Numbered from the stretch's first letter, positions 10,712 to 22,243 are shown. The stretch is 64,000 nucleotides of DNA from Leucaena leucocephala (GCA_037074615.1 CM073557.1:11920501-11984500); one strand, 5' to 3'. Notes: generated by a model not told the origin, from the sequence alone. Made by a program: numbers and translations.

Positions 10712-12616
10712 GTATTGCTATACTGAGATGAAGAATTTTGTCATTGCTATACTGAGATGAAGGATTGATAACTATAATATGATTTTGTCTTTAATTTCTA
10801 AGCTGAATCAAGTTGGAAAAAAAGAAAGTTGAATCGGTTGGAAATTGGGATTGTAATATAATACATTAAATTGATGATTGGGAAATATGGTAAAGCTTTG
10901 TTGATACTTAGTCGCTTGAATATTGCTTTATGAAACTATTAATATTGTTATGTGAACTTGGATATTTTTAAATGCCTACAATGTGTTTGTCAAAATGCTT
11001 GAGAAAGCCATTATGTCCAAATGAATAGCTAAAGCTGATGATATTCTTTTCTCTTGCTTTGTAAGTTATAATGAATGGAAAATTTGTGATCTTTATTGTG
11101 TTATTGGTGAATTGATTGTTTTGAAAGTTTGGTGGAACTTGATTCATGCCCGGGTGTATTTGGAAGAAATAATATGGAGGCTAGAGTTCTTGTTATATAA
11201 TAATAATATTATTGCACCTTATATATTTTATAAAATGATTGTAAAGGAAATTTTTTTGCTATAGTCGAAAGCTAGATAAATTAGTGAAAATTTATTCTAA
11301 AATTAGGGGCAATGGCATCAGCTACACCATCTTCTTCATTTCTCATACCTATTACATTACCTACTGCTATACGTCATAGTGTTATGGATCAAGATAAAAG
11401 AAATACTGTCAACAACTTGTATTCTGGATATTTATTCAAATAGAGTCATTCACAGTGTGAGCACAGCTAAAACTATCCAGAAATGCATAACAAAATCATA
11501 AACTGCAGAATAACAGAAATGGCAGAGAAGGTAGCAGAAGAAAATAACCACATAGGGTCCAGAAGGAGGACAAAATCAGAGAGAGAGAGAGAATGCATCA
11601 CAATATCCACACCCCTCATCACTCTCGTAACTGTTATTTCCTCAGCTCTTGGTGGGATGCCTCTCATGCGTGCTTCAACATATACCCATCTCAGTGCTAA
11701 TCCCATATTGCACATTGTCCTTGTCAGCTCTATTGCCTTTCCCAGCTGCTAGTTCCTCAAGGTACAATCACACGAGTTCAAAGGATATATAGCAGATCAA
11801 GTGGAATGCAATCAAGTCATAAAACATTAAGCTAGAATATGGTTGCCTACTTTTAAAAAATAAAGAACAAATGTTTTTGCAGTTGTCAGCATTTCTGGGC
11901 TTTTGATTGCGGATTCTGTTTTGGTCCTATGTTTGCTCTCTAACTATTAAATCCTCTGATATTAATGGTCTTTGAGCTAGATTCAAGATGTTGATTGGAT
12001 TTGTTTGATTTATGTGCTGCTCTTAATTTATTAATGATTCTCAATTTTCTTTTGTTGATATGATCCACAAAAATGTTCTCTTCAGTTTGGGGCATTTGAA
12101 TTTTAATATAATTAATCTTAGTGTGTTTAGTTCCTGTTTGCCCAACTGTATTTGAACTATTGTACTTTATACTTGTTTACAATGAAGCATTATTTGTAGC
12201 CGAAAAAAAATGAAGGGATTCAAATCAGAAGATGAGTTCATGCTTCCCATGCCAATGTTAATTAAGAATTTCTAAATTGAGTTATTTGGTTTATAAGTTA
12301 TTGAGATGACTTGTGTTAGAATTTTCCATTAGGTCTATATGTAAAGAACAGATGACAGAAAATGAGAGTAAAAATCCTCTTTTGTCATTTAAGATTTGCA
12401 ATGCAACTGTAGAATTATCCCTAAATCACAATCTTTTCAGGTCTTTTCCCACACGGCTGAGGTGAGGCATTGACCTATAAGGTCAGTGAGTCTACTGTTT
12501 GCAGACCAACATATCATCCACACTGGAGTATGTGCCTTCTTCAGATGTTTAACGTAGTTTACATCATTGTATATTTCTTTCAATCAGTGGTTAAAGCTGC
12601 ATTTTCAAATTTGCAG
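10712..12616 (+). other. Probable 5'-UTR intron
   Basis: GT at 10712 and a pyrimidine-preceded TTTGCAG acceptor at 12616 frame 1.9 kb of AT-rich sequence. Near the donor, ATTGCTATACTGAGATGAAG is repeated 29 bp later (10714 and 10743). Open frames around 11473-11752 overlap on both strands and match nothing I know. A segment near 12440-12470 has splice-like borders and could be an alternative leader exon. Confidence 0.45.
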
Positions 12617-12620
12617 AGTC

Positions 12621-15600
12621 ATGTCATCAATGGAAGAAGGTTCTGACTCTCCACCTAAGCAGAAGTTATCCTGCACCAAGTGCTTTGATGCCCTCTGGTT
12701 TTGCTACTGTAATGCCCAATCAAAAGAACATAAAATATTTATTCCTTTTCTTTATGTTACAATTCTATATCTAATAAAGCTTTCGATATTATATCTGCAG
12801 CCCCGGTCCATCAACTGCAGCAATATTACAGACTTGGTGTGCTTGATAATTGTCGTGAGAAATGGAGTGCTCTTGCTGACTGCTTGATGCTTAAGACCAA
12901 ACGTGCTTCTTATGTTCAGGTCAGCTTTTCTTGTCCACTGTCTTGTTAGCAGTTGATGATTTAACTACCATACAGACTCGTGTAAACTTGAGAAGAAAAT
13001 GATCTTTTATGAACTTAAAACATAGATCCATTGTGATGAAATGGTAATGTTATTTTTAGAACCAAGAATGTGCTATCACGAGCGGGCAAATGAGATGCAT
13101 TGCTCTTAGGGAATAAACTGTCTTATTTCTTGCTTTCTTCCCATGACGACTAGGAACATGCAAATCATAAATTTCAGACCTTGGGAAAAACACAAGACAT
13201 TGGGTTAATCTTGGTCTTTACTTGCTCTACTTATAACCTGGACCCTCTACATATCTGGGATATGTGCATATCTCTTTTGGACTGTTTAGATTTGATATGG
13301 ATGATGTATATTTTTTTTCCATTTCTTCCCCCCAATTTTGATGTCTTTTATTCCTTGAAGAGAGAGACGAATGTAAAATAATTGTAACTTTTCAATTTCA
13401 ATTTTTAATAACCACTCTAAATTTTTTTTAAAATGTAATAATATCTAGACTGATATAATCAGAATTACATGGTCTAGAAAAGATGTAAGGTTCCCCAAAG
13501 TGCAGAGGATCTGCACTGCTTATAACTACATGTGGAAACTTATAACTGAGCTTCTTGTTATAACTGATCCCTTTCTCTGCTATTCTTAAACACTTATTCT
13601 ACAACTTGATTAAGGGCCAGTTTGTTTAAAATTAAAGAAAAAAAGTGTTGTTAGTTAAGTTTAACCCTTGAGTTGTTGGGAGAACGCTAAGCTAATCATG
13701 AAGGTTTTGTTGGAAAAAAAAAATCTATTTTTAGCGTTTTTTGATAAGAATAGCTTATCAAAATAAGCTTTTTCCAATGCATTCCTCATGTGTTTAGCTT
13801 AAGTTCTCCCAACAACTTCCTCATGTTTAGCCTAACTAAAATAACTTTTTTTATTTACCCTAAACCTGAATGGAACAACTTACAAGTTTCAAGGAGGCTT
13901 GAAAGAGTCTAAGTTCTTACATTTGAATTCTCCCTTTTCTATTTGCTTGCTTAAGAAATGCTTCATGCGAACAATACCCTAGCCCTAGCCCTAGCCCTAG
14001 CCCTAGCCCTAGCCCTTGTTCTATGTGTATAACATGGCGTATCAAATGTGCATGAAAACAGGGGATGGGGACCTAAATAGCATTTTATGTGAAGATTGAC
14101 TGATCGATGTCCTTTCATGTGAACTCTCACATGACATTGTAATAGGAGAAGAGAGATAGAAATAGCATGTGTGAAACCTACATTAGTGGTGGATCTTAGT
14201 TGAATGCTGGATTTTTAGGACTTGTTTGGTAAAATAAAACAAAGAAAAATAAAAAATAAATAAATGCAATTACAGACAGAATAGTTAGTTAAACAGATTG
14301 TCTTTAACCCCAAGGAAAGATGTAGAGGGAGACCAAGAAAAATACTTAAGGAAGTTAGAGTAGGATTGATGTATCTGGAAAGTTGCTGATGATTTTAATG
14401 GTGTCATGTGATCCATGTAGCCGATTGGTTTTAGTGGGATAAAGTGTGTATATATATACAACAAGAAGAAGCATTTTCCCACTAGGTGAGGTCCGCTACT
14501 TGGATTGCCTGATGCCATTATGCTCTATAAAAAATGAAGTCTTTAGATAAATTGTTGACTAAGAGGTCATACTCAATAATCTCGTTGAGAGTTCTCTTTG
14601 CTCTCCCTCTAATCTCTTTTATCGGACTTCTATTGTTTGATGCACCCTCCTCATATGATGATTTTTTACCATCTTCTCAATAGATGCCTATCCAACTCTT
14701 CCCCATATATGTTTATTAGGAATCTTAACTTTTCTTGTGTGCGCATACATCTATCTCAGCATTTTCATCTTAGCTACCCCAATTTTATGTACTTGTTGTT
14801 CCTTAGAGCCCAACATTTACTGTCATACAACATTATTGGGCTTATAGAAGTATGATGAAACTTTCCTATTACCTTATTTGGTACTTTCCGATCATAAATA
14901 ATTCCAGTAGATTTCTCTATTTAAACCACAGCTTGAATTATATGATTAAGATCTTCAGTAATTTCATCATCTTTTTGTGTGACTGATTCCAAGTATCTGA
15001 ACTCTTCCACTTATGGAATGATTTGATCTCCTATTTTGACCTCTAAGTTACTTTTAGCTTGTCGTTTATCAAAATTGCAATGCATATACTCAATCTTATT
15101 TCTGCATAGGCGAAAACCCTTCGATTATAAGTTTTTCTCCTTAACTCATGTTTAGAGTTAATCTCTTCTAGTGACCCAGCCACAAGAACAATATTATCAG
15201 CATTCTGGCAAATATATATATATATATATATATGTATATCATCAGCAAAAGGCAAAAGCATGCGCTGAGGCCTCAGATAAAGTGTGTATATATAGATGGA
15301 AAGTTTCACACACGTCCTTAAACAAAAGTATAATAAAAAACAATAATAATTGTTATTAAATAATGATAATAGGAGTGTAATAGACATTGGATATCTTCTT
15401 TTTTTTTTTGTGAATTCTTGCTGTCAAGTCGAACTCATCATGTGATAGATGATCAGCGAATATTCTCACCAACATGCCACAAGCTCAATTGACAGACGAT
15501 TTCATATCTTATTCTTTTTATGCATTGGAAAGGTATTCCTTTTTCTTGGGGGCAACTAAATAGAGCCTATTAGTGTCTTGCTCATATGAGAGTATCTTGC

Positions 15601-16315
15601 TCATATATTCATATAACAATTTGTTTGTTTTACCGTTTATAATTAGAAAATTGGGAACATTCTTTCTTTCCAACTGTGTTTTGCAAATTTAATATGAAGT
15701 GGAGATCAAGTGCATTCATGTGCCATTAAAGATGAAGATCTCATTTCGGGTTCTGCTTTTCTTTTCCCTTGTCGTTTTTGCTCTTCTGGGCCTCTTGGTT
15801 GTTACTACCTCCACTCTTTAATATAAGAGTTAGTTGGAGGTTAGATTTGATCCTAATTTATCTATTTTATATATAATATTTATTTTATTCTCAAGCTAAT
15901 TTATCTAATTTATAAACTGATATATATAATTTAATGTTATACAAAAATACTTTTAGAAGATCATGTTTTATTTGTTATAATTAACTGATTTATTTAGCTT
16001 TCATAATCTACCCAAATTAATTAAATAGTTTTTATATTAAGGACTAGAGATAATATTTTTTTGATATTAATAATTAATAATAATTTCCTTCATTTTCAAT
16101 ATAACCTGTATCAAACTTGTGGTTGAATCAACCTGGCATATGAATTTTTATCTGTATTGTACTTCTAGTAAGAAGTTGAAACTTGTGAGCAGGAAATTCT
16201 GGAAGCTCGTGAGAACGAAAAGTCACATATATGGCATTTTCGGACCCCAAAAGCATCTTCAGATAACTGGACAAAACTTTATGGTCATTTAGACGAAGTT
16301 GATCCTGAAGAGTGA
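12621..16315 (+). CDS. DUF3128 / Emi1-like twin-Cx9C protein, 3 coding exons, 109 aa
   Basis: Exons 12621-12708, 12801-12919 and 16193-16315, with GT..AG introns and matching phases, give 109 residues ending at TGA 16313-16315. The protein has the plant DUF3128 core: CTKCFDALWFCYSPVHQ, QYYRLGVLDNC, EKWSALADCL, then HIWHFRTP and a C-terminal YGHLDEVD. Cysteines 18/28 and 47/57 form two Cx9C pairs, the helix-hairpin signature of proteins oxidatively folded in the mitochondrial intermembrane space; C21 is extra. In yeast the family includes Emi1. A mitochondrial role here is inferred from motif and family only. Length is normal and no residue of the core is broken, so the gene looks functional. 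Intron 1 is 92 bp; intron 2 (12920-16192) is swollen by transposons. Confidence 0.9.
13612..13880. mobile_element. Foldback MITE-like element in the large intron
   Basis: The two halves are inverted copies of each other. AGTTGTTGGGAGAAC (13671-13685) pairs perfectly with GTTCTCCCAACAACT (13803-13817). Outside this the arms continue imperfectly (AAAAAAAGT...TTAGTTA against TAACTAA...ACTTTTTTT), and inside it GCTAA...CATGA...TTGGAAAAA pairs with its complement around a GATAAGAATAGCTTATC centre. No coding sequence. The ends (GGGCCAGTTTGTTT / AAACCTGAATGG) are diverged and I could not fix a target duplication. A hAT-type origin is possible. Confidence 0.65.
13977..14016 (+). repeat. (CCCTAG)n hexamer array, about 6.7 units
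   Basis: There are forty bases of uninterrupted CCCTAG repeats in the large intron. It resembles, but is not, the plant telomere unit CCCTAAA. Confidence 0.97.
14285..14455 (+). mobile_element. LINE (RTE-type) 3' end fragment, plus orientation
   Basis: A degraded RGRPRK block (AGAGGGAGACCAAGAAAAA, 14323-14341) is followed by ATCCATGTAGCCGAT...TTAGTGGGATAAA (14411-14443). This is the familiar C-terminal/3' end of plant RTE-type LINEs, which close with 'GCCGACCCCA..TAGTGGGATAA' and a TTG-rich tail. Stops are frequent. Only the last 150-170 bp of the element is left. Confidence 0.65.
14456..15240 (-). mobile_element. LINE (RTE-type) ORF2 3' fragment, minus orientation
   Basis: On the minus strand a broken frame gives DNIVLVAGSLEEINSKHELR (from about 15200), a VKIGDQIIP / EEFRYL segment (about 15040-14985), ARKVPNK-like and MLYDSKCWAL motifs (about 14890-14800), and the 3' end GCGGACCTCACCTAGTGGGA (14490-14471) with a CTTCTTCTTGTTG tail. 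These are the thumb/C-terminal part of a non-LTR reverse transcriptase. It abuts the oppositely oriented fragment at about 14455, so the two tails point at each other. Confidence 0.7.
15212..15233. repeat. (TA)n microsatellite
   Basis: Alternating TA run inside the minus-strand LINE fragment, probably expanded after insertion. Confidence 0.9.
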
Positions 16316-16500
16316 TGGCACTTTGCTGAAGAACAATTCACAAGCAGTAATAATTGTTATTTTATCACACGATGCTTTATCTATCTAATAACTTTTTCCC
16401 AGACAAATGTACATGCATTGATATCTTTTTTGTCATGTTTTCTCACCAACACATTATGAATGTGTCATTTTTGAGTAATAAGATGATAAATCTAGCTTTC
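16316..16500 (+). other. Probable 3' UTR of the DUF3128 gene
   Basis: The sequence after the stop is AT-rich, with an AATAAG polyadenylation-like signal near 16477 followed by a T-rich stretch. The exact end is not visible from sequence. Confidence 0.5.
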
Positions 16501-16688
16501 TTTTTCACATAATTGTATGATTTCTATACCTTAGCATTATATGATTGATTTTTTTTTTTAGAAAAGATTTTTTTCCGCACATCATAGTCATGCGTTGGAA
16601 AATTGGGCTTGTCAAGCTATCAGTATTCGAGCTAAAAAAAAAGTTAGTATTGAATTGGGCTATAGCATGGTAAGTCACAAATAATTTG

Positions 16689-16914
16689 TGTTGATGCTAA
16701 AATAAAGGAATTTGTATATATAGAAGATTTGCATTGATTGCCTTTATTCTAATATCTATTTTGATTCTTGATTATAATCCCTAAAATTATGGGATTGTTG
16801 TTCTGTTTTAATGTTTCAAAATCATAGGAATCCTAGGAGCAATCTTGCCATAATCTTAGGAATCCTATTTCTAAACCTGTTTCTATATATCATCCTTCAT
16901 GATGAATAAAACAA
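16689..16914 (+). repeat. copia-3 5' LTR
   Basis: It starts TGTTGATGCTAAAATAAAGG and shares TTTATTCTAATAT, CCCTAAAATTATGGGATTG and GATGAATAAAACAA with the 3' copy. The right border is set where similarity to the 3' LTR ends; no clear primer-binding site follows, so sequence after the LTR has been lost or replaced (16915-17089 unrecognised). Confidence 0.75.
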
Positions 16915-17089
16915 GAGTGTCGCCGGTTTCGAGTGCAAGCCTCTAAGCGCTACACGATGCTAGTTCATCTTATATAACTATTCATCACTTAAATGGTTAC
17001 ATTAATTTGCAGTGGAACTCGGGTGTTTGCTTTTTGTTACCAGAAAAGGTAAAATTGGGTATTTGGATGTTACCATTGTGAAACCACCA

Positions 17090-17960
17090 ATATAGATCTA
17101 AGATACAGCATGGCAGACAGATGACTCGATGATTCAATCGTGCCTCGAGAACTTGATGACTAAAGAGACTAGTGCAACCTTCGAGCTGTATAAATCCTCT
17201 CGAGCAGTCTAGGAAGCAATGTGAGATATGTTTGCAGTATTTAAAAATCGTGCAGCAATCCTCGATATTGAAGCCAATTTAGAGAAAGTTTGACAATGAA
17301 ACTTTTCCATCACAAAATATTGGTCCAAAATGGTTTTAGAGAAAGTTCGACAGTGTAACTTCTCCATCACAAAATATTGGTTCAAAATGGTTCCTTTGAT
17401 GCACATTTGGACGAATATGACATACTTGAGTGGTCATGTGGCGCATATGCTCATCTATATGAGAAACTTAAGGAAGAAAGAAGAATTACCAGATTCTTGC
17501 TTGGTCTACAACTATTATTTGATGAGATTAGATGAATGATTATGGACTGAGAAACTTTGCCCTCTCTAAGAGAGGTGTTCTTTATAGCTAAGCAGGAAGA
17601 AAGCATACGTCATCTTCCAACCCACTGTAACAGCCATCAAATGATAATCTAGAGGCTCTCCTCATAAGAACTAACATTTCTAAGGGCAAGAAAAGTGAAA
17701 AGTGGTGTGATCATTGTCAGAAATTAAGACACACTAGAGAATAATGCTAGAAGCTATACAGTAAACCACCTTATCTGAAGGGTAAAGGCCGAAATGAGGC
17801 AAATGTTCATGTTGCTGTCTCTTACTCAAATATTGCACTTGATGAGAAATTGAGCAAAGAGGAGCTCGAAGTTCTCATAAAAGTATTGCAACATAAGACC
17901 AAAAATCAGACTATAGCCGCGGGTAATATAGCATATACAGGTGATGCTATATTAGTAAAG
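17090..17960 (+). pseudogene. copia-3 gag with zinc knuckle
   Basis: Fragments in shifting frames read WQTDDSMIQSCLENLM, FELYKSSRA and YEKLKEERRITRFLLGL, which are landmarks of the copia gag domain. About 17700-17770 gives CDHCQKLRHTRE followed by a stop where the CX2CX4HX4C knuckle should close. A short duplication (AGGTGATGCTATATT at 17939 and 17973) marks the point where the protease region is missing. Confidence 0.75.
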
Positions 17961-17999
17961 CTACCCTATCTAGGTGATGCTATATTGACTTCTTAGCCA

Positions 18000-18960
18000 C
18001 TCTTTGTTTATTTCAGGACTTGGAGATGGGGAAGACGATTGGAATGGCTAAGTTGCTACTAGAGGGGTTGTACTGTGTAAACGAAAATATTTCAAAACAA
18101 AACTCAAGACAAGTGACTAGTTGTGCAGGCGACACACATTTAATTCAATTTTCAGATGAAAAGAAATTTTACTTTAGCACCATAGGTTAGGCAACCCAAA
18201 CTTCCAATACATGTCCACAATTTTCTCGAAGTCTATGAATAAAACTTCATCTTTTAACTCTTGTGAAATATGCCAACTGTCTAAACATCCTAAAAGTAGC
18301 TACAAACCTTATTCGCATGAATTCTCTCATCCGTTCTCTTGTACACAGTGATATTTTGGGACTTGCCCGTGTACCAACCCTCACATGAAAAATGGTTTGT
18401 CACCATCATTAATGACCATACACGGTTCACTTAGGTTACCTTCATGAAAGAAAAATTTGACTTTACACAAATCTTTATCAATTTTTACAAAATTATACAA
18501 ATACAGTATAATACCTCTATAAAACTCCTTATAGAAGTGATAATGGGAGGGAATATACAAATGTGCAGCTCTAAACCTACCTTTAACAAAACATATTATA
18601 CACCAAACCAGCTGTATTAACACACCACAATATAATGGCGCTGCATAATGGAAAAACTGCCATCTCCTAGATGTTACCTGTGCCATCACGTTGACAAATA
18701 ATGTTCCAAAATATTATTGGGTTGAAGCCATCTTCACTGTTGTTTACTTAACAATAGGTTACCCTAAAAACCCTCACATATTCCACCCTTTTAACCTTCT
18801 CTCAAAAGCCTACCTGACTTCCCATCTCCCAAACTACCTCTATGAAAAGGTCTTCATGTGTATTATTTATGTTCACAATGACAATGGTGGAAAACTGGAT
18901 TCCTATGCCATAAAAGGGATATACATGCTACTCCTACCTAAAAGAAATTATACACTACTA
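18000..18960 (+). pseudogene. copia-3 integrase region
   Basis: A pre-integrase block (FQDLEMGKTIGMAKLL, from about 18013) is followed by CEICQLSKHPKSSYKP (zinc-binding end, about 18265), an SHPFSCT...FGTCP core entry and a D(N/T)GRE-type block near 18545. Downstream pieces (PKYYWVEAIFTVVYLTIG, 18700-18750) match the copia integrase core end. There are many stops and shifts. It is not functional. Confidence 0.7.
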
Positions 18961-19224
18961 TGAATGTCGCGTATGCTGAACACTTATCCTTTTACCCTAA
19001 AACACCCATTCAGGGGAGAGCATGGAAGAATGAGAGTTTCTTATTGATACTCTAGTAGCATCCATAGCAACTACTACAACCTTTCCCACTCTAGATGACC
19101 TTGAAATTGGCCTTGACATTGGTCCTAACGTCACTGAGACATCAGCACGTGATGATACAGAGATAGATGCAGAGGCAGTAGACACTGAAACAGCTCAGGA
19201 CATAATGGCGGAGGAGGAAAATCT

Positions 19225-19798
19225 TGATACGCAGTTGGTATGGTGAGTCAGTTTACAAATGAACCAATGGAGGAACACATGGAAGCAATCTATAGAATCC
19301 TACACTATCTCAAAATGACACTAGGAAGGGGGATATATTTTGAAAAAGGGAAGTCACGAGAATTGATCGTATACACAAATGTAGATCATGCAGGATTTCT
19401 ACTAGGCAGAAGATCCACCTCCTGATACTACACCATATTGTGGGGGAATGTAGTGACATAGAGGAGCAAGAAGCAAATTGTTGTCTCTAGAAGCAGTGGA
19501 GAAGCTTAACAATGAGCAATAGCTCATGGTGTATGTGAAGGATTATGGATTGTCAGAATCTTGAAAGAGCTAGGCCTTGAATTAAAAACTTTGATTCAAC
19601 TTAGAAGTGATAGCATGTCAGCTATAGCTATGGTCCAAAATCCTATTCACCATGAAAGGACAAAACATGTGGACATAGATAAATATTTCATCAAAGAAAA
19701 GGAGGATGAAGGAATCCTTGACTTAACGCATGTTCCATCTCGACATCAAGTAGCGGACCTCCTCACTAGTCTTTCTGAGACTGCAATTTGAAGAACTT
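19225..19798 (+). pseudogene. copia-3 RNase H region
   Basis: VSQFTNEPMEEHMEAIYRIL joins directly to sequence that in intact elements follows the reverse transcriptase, so the RT has been deleted. LIVYTNVDHAG...GRRSTS, then KKQIVVSRSSGEA and HHERTKHVDIDKYFIKEK are the copia RNase H landmarks. Frames 19240-19425 and 19561-19791 are separated by stops. A purine stretch (GCTTGAAGAGGAG, 19835-19847) precedes the 3' LTR. Confidence 0.8.
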
Positions 19799-19847
19799 AG
19801 AGGCAAGTTGGGAATGAAGGATATCTATTCTCTAGCTTGAAGAGGAG

Positions 19848-20080
19848 TATTGATGCTAAAATATGAGAATTTTTAGATATAGGATATTTGTATTTATTCC
19901 TTTATTCTAATATTTGTTTTGATTCATGTATCTGATTATAATCCCTAAAATTATGGGATTGTTTTTCTGTTTTAATGTTCCAAAATTGTATGAATCCTTG
20001 GAGCAATCTTGCCATAATCTTAGGGATCCTATTCCTAAACTTTTATGTATGTATATCATCTTCCATGATGAATAAAACAA
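19848..20080 (+). repeat. copia-3 3' LTR
   Basis: It starts TATTGATGCTAAAAT right after a purine tract and aligns with 16689-16914 up to ATGAATAAAACAA. The TG start is mutated to TA. The right end is uncertain because a hairpin begins at 20084. Confidence 0.75.
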
Positions 20081-20083
20081 TGA

Positions 20084-20137
20084 ATTCTTCACAAACTAAC
20101 CCATGTTGATAGTATAACAGGTTAGTTTGTGAAGAAT
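20084..20137. repeat. Perfect 18-bp inverted repeat
   Basis: ATTCTTCACAAACTAACC (20084-20101) and GGTTAGTTTGTGAAGAAT (20120-20137) are exact reverse complements with an 18-base spacer. It sits at the 3' border of copia-3. Confidence 0.95.
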
Positions 20138-20192
20138 CCACTCGTCCAAATGCTTATCTATTGTGTGACAATCCACTCGTCCAAATGCTTAT
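20135..20192 (+). repeat. 35-bp-offset direct repeat
   Basis: A 23-bp block starting AATCCACTCGTCC occurs at 20135-20157 and again, unchanged, at 20170-20192. The first copy overlaps the right arm of the inverted repeat. Confidence 0.95.
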
Positions 20193-20198
20193 TTCACC

Positions 20199-20218
20199 TT
20201 GAGATATTAATATCTCAA
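20199..20218. repeat. Perfect 20-bp palindrome
   Basis: TTGAGATATTAATATCTCAA is its own reverse complement. It follows the duplicated block; no gene is adjacent. Confidence 0.95.
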
Positions 20219-22243
20219 CGTGGTTAAATACCCACAGTTTGATCTCCTGACTTGGTAAATGTTGATTTGCGTGTTTTACTATCCTATGATTAACTAGCAT
20301 TTATTAATACATTTTGGAGTATCTTATGCAACCTAGGGTTAATATCAAGAAATTAATTAAAACCCTTGCTCCAAAACAATTCTTAAAAGGTAAATAAGAA
20401 TGATTTTTTAATGATTTTTTTTATATAGCTAGCTCACTGTATTATATTTAAGTATTGTTAGATTTAAATTAGGGATAGTTCACCTAAAGATATTTTTATA
20501 TTTATAAATATTTAAACTTAAGATTTTATATGTAAAAAAGTAAAGTATCTTTCATTAGAACTAATATCTATTTTTTAAAAGGAAAAGGAAGTAGGGAGCA
20601 AGGGCCCACGTAATGGTTGAAACCATTGGATTTGGGTTGGCTTTTCTCTTTCTCCCAGTCCATCCTACTTTGAGATTTAATATATTATATAATTATTATA
20701 ATATTATATAATAAAAATAAATTGTTAATTTACATTAACAATATAGTGAAAAAAAGCAAGATTTTTTTAATAGAATAATGTCACATTACAGTTCTAAACT
20801 ATTCAAGTCAAATTTTAATAATTTAAAATTATTTATTTTGTATTTAATATAATAATAAATTTATAATCTGTTTAATCTTGATCATTGAAACTGAAATTCA
20901 TAGATAGGGAAGGTAGGAGGGAAGCCAACTCCGAAAGCATCAAATGCCAAACCATTAAATGAAGCAATTAAGCTATAGAGTAAAAATTTGGCATAAACTA
21001 GGAGGAGGAGGAGGAAAAATATGCAATTACGAAGTCTCTAAAAGCCCTAAGTTTATAAAGCATTGAAGATAAGGACGTAGAGAATTTGACATTATGTGTA
21101 TTGAAAAATAAACAAGAAAGAAGGATTAACGAAATTCGAGATCCTTGTGACATCTCAAGGATAATGAGATTATTTAAACTTAATACTATTATTTATGTTT
21201 ACGATTTGATCGAATTTTAGTTTTAATTTCTTTAATTTTATAGTAGATTTTTTTGTCCTTACAAGTTTTTCTTTTTAAAACGTAAGTTCCTATAGTTTCA
21301 TATATACTTGATAAATTTGATGGCCTTAACTTTGTTAATGATGTTGAATATATATATCAAAATCAAAACTCGTTAAAAATAGAGGGACCTGAACCGAAAT
21401 TCGTTAAAAGTATAAATAAAAAAAAGACAACCAAAATACATGATAGAGGATAAATAAATCGATTTTGACGGACAAAGATTTTGAACGGCATTTGAATTCG
21501 TGCTATATTTTCGTACTTTTAAATTTGATTTCACCAATTTGAGAGGGCGCAATCATTTGTAGGGACTCAGTTCTTCTTTAACTCTATGCAATATATGTTT
21601 AATTATATGCAAATAACTTCCGCATTAAAGACTTTTGTACATAGTTAAGGATAAGTTACACACAGTTAAAGAAGAATTGTATCAATCGAGGAAAATTGCA
21701 CATCCTTCTGAAAAAAAAAAATGCCAAATGGGGACTTTCCCAAATTTTTTATATAAAAAGGAAAAATTGGGAAATGTTTTTATTTATCCTTTTATTGAGT
21801 TTTGGTTGTAGTACTTATGCTTTTAACGATGTGGGAAATGCTTTCATTTATAATTTTAAAGAGTTTTGATTGCATTGCTTATGCTTTTAACTAGTTTTGA
21901 TTTAGTCTCTACATTTTTAACTAGTTTTATTTTTGGTTTCTATATTTTAATGGCGTTAACAAAAGTTAACCTGGTTAAACTCAAATCCAAGTATTTATGA
22001 AACTATAGGGTCTAATGTATTGGATGGAAGAAACTATAGGAATAAAAAACTGTAAATTGAAAATATAAGGACTAAAACTAAAATTTGATCAAACTATAAA
22101 GATCAATAATGGTATTAACCCATCTTATGTAAATATTGAGAAATATTACTGATTTTCATAATTTCGGGTAACCCTTTGATTTTACATCTCATTGTTTCCT
22201 TGATTGGGGATCTTCTACGACAAAATTTTTTGTTATTTTCCTA
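20219..22243. other. AT-rich stretch without a gene
   Basis: No coding frame is found. 21780-22130 carries a degraded repeat (GAGTTTTG(G/A)TTG...ACTTATGCTTTTAAC at about 21798 and 21861) and poorly matched facing copies of 'AGGACTAAAA'-type sequence, which suggests an old transposon that I cannot classify. Confidence 0.5.

Larger units (their letters stand above)
16689..20080 (+). mobile_element. copia-3: decayed short-LTR copia element
   Basis: Two direct repeats starting T(G/A)TTGATGCTAAAAT at 16689 and 19848 enclose a gag-zinc finger-integrase-RNase H order on the plus strand. Protease and nearly all of the reverse transcriptase are missing, and all remaining frames contain stops. It lies just downstream of the DUF3128 gene in the same orientation. 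Confidence 0.88.

Noticed and set aside
11473..11752. Overlapping open frames in the 5' intron
   Set aside because: Frames on both strands, no recognisable domain and no consistent splice sites. I could not support an exon.
16915..16970. tRNA/SINE-like piece after the copia-3 5' LTR (GGTTTCGAGTGCAAGCC)
   Set aside because: Box A and box B spacing is too short on the minus strand and no box A is present on the plus strand.
21780..22130. Defined transposon with terminal inverted repeats
   Set aside because: Facing similar words are too diverged to fix ends or a target duplication, so it is left as unclassified AT-rich sequence.
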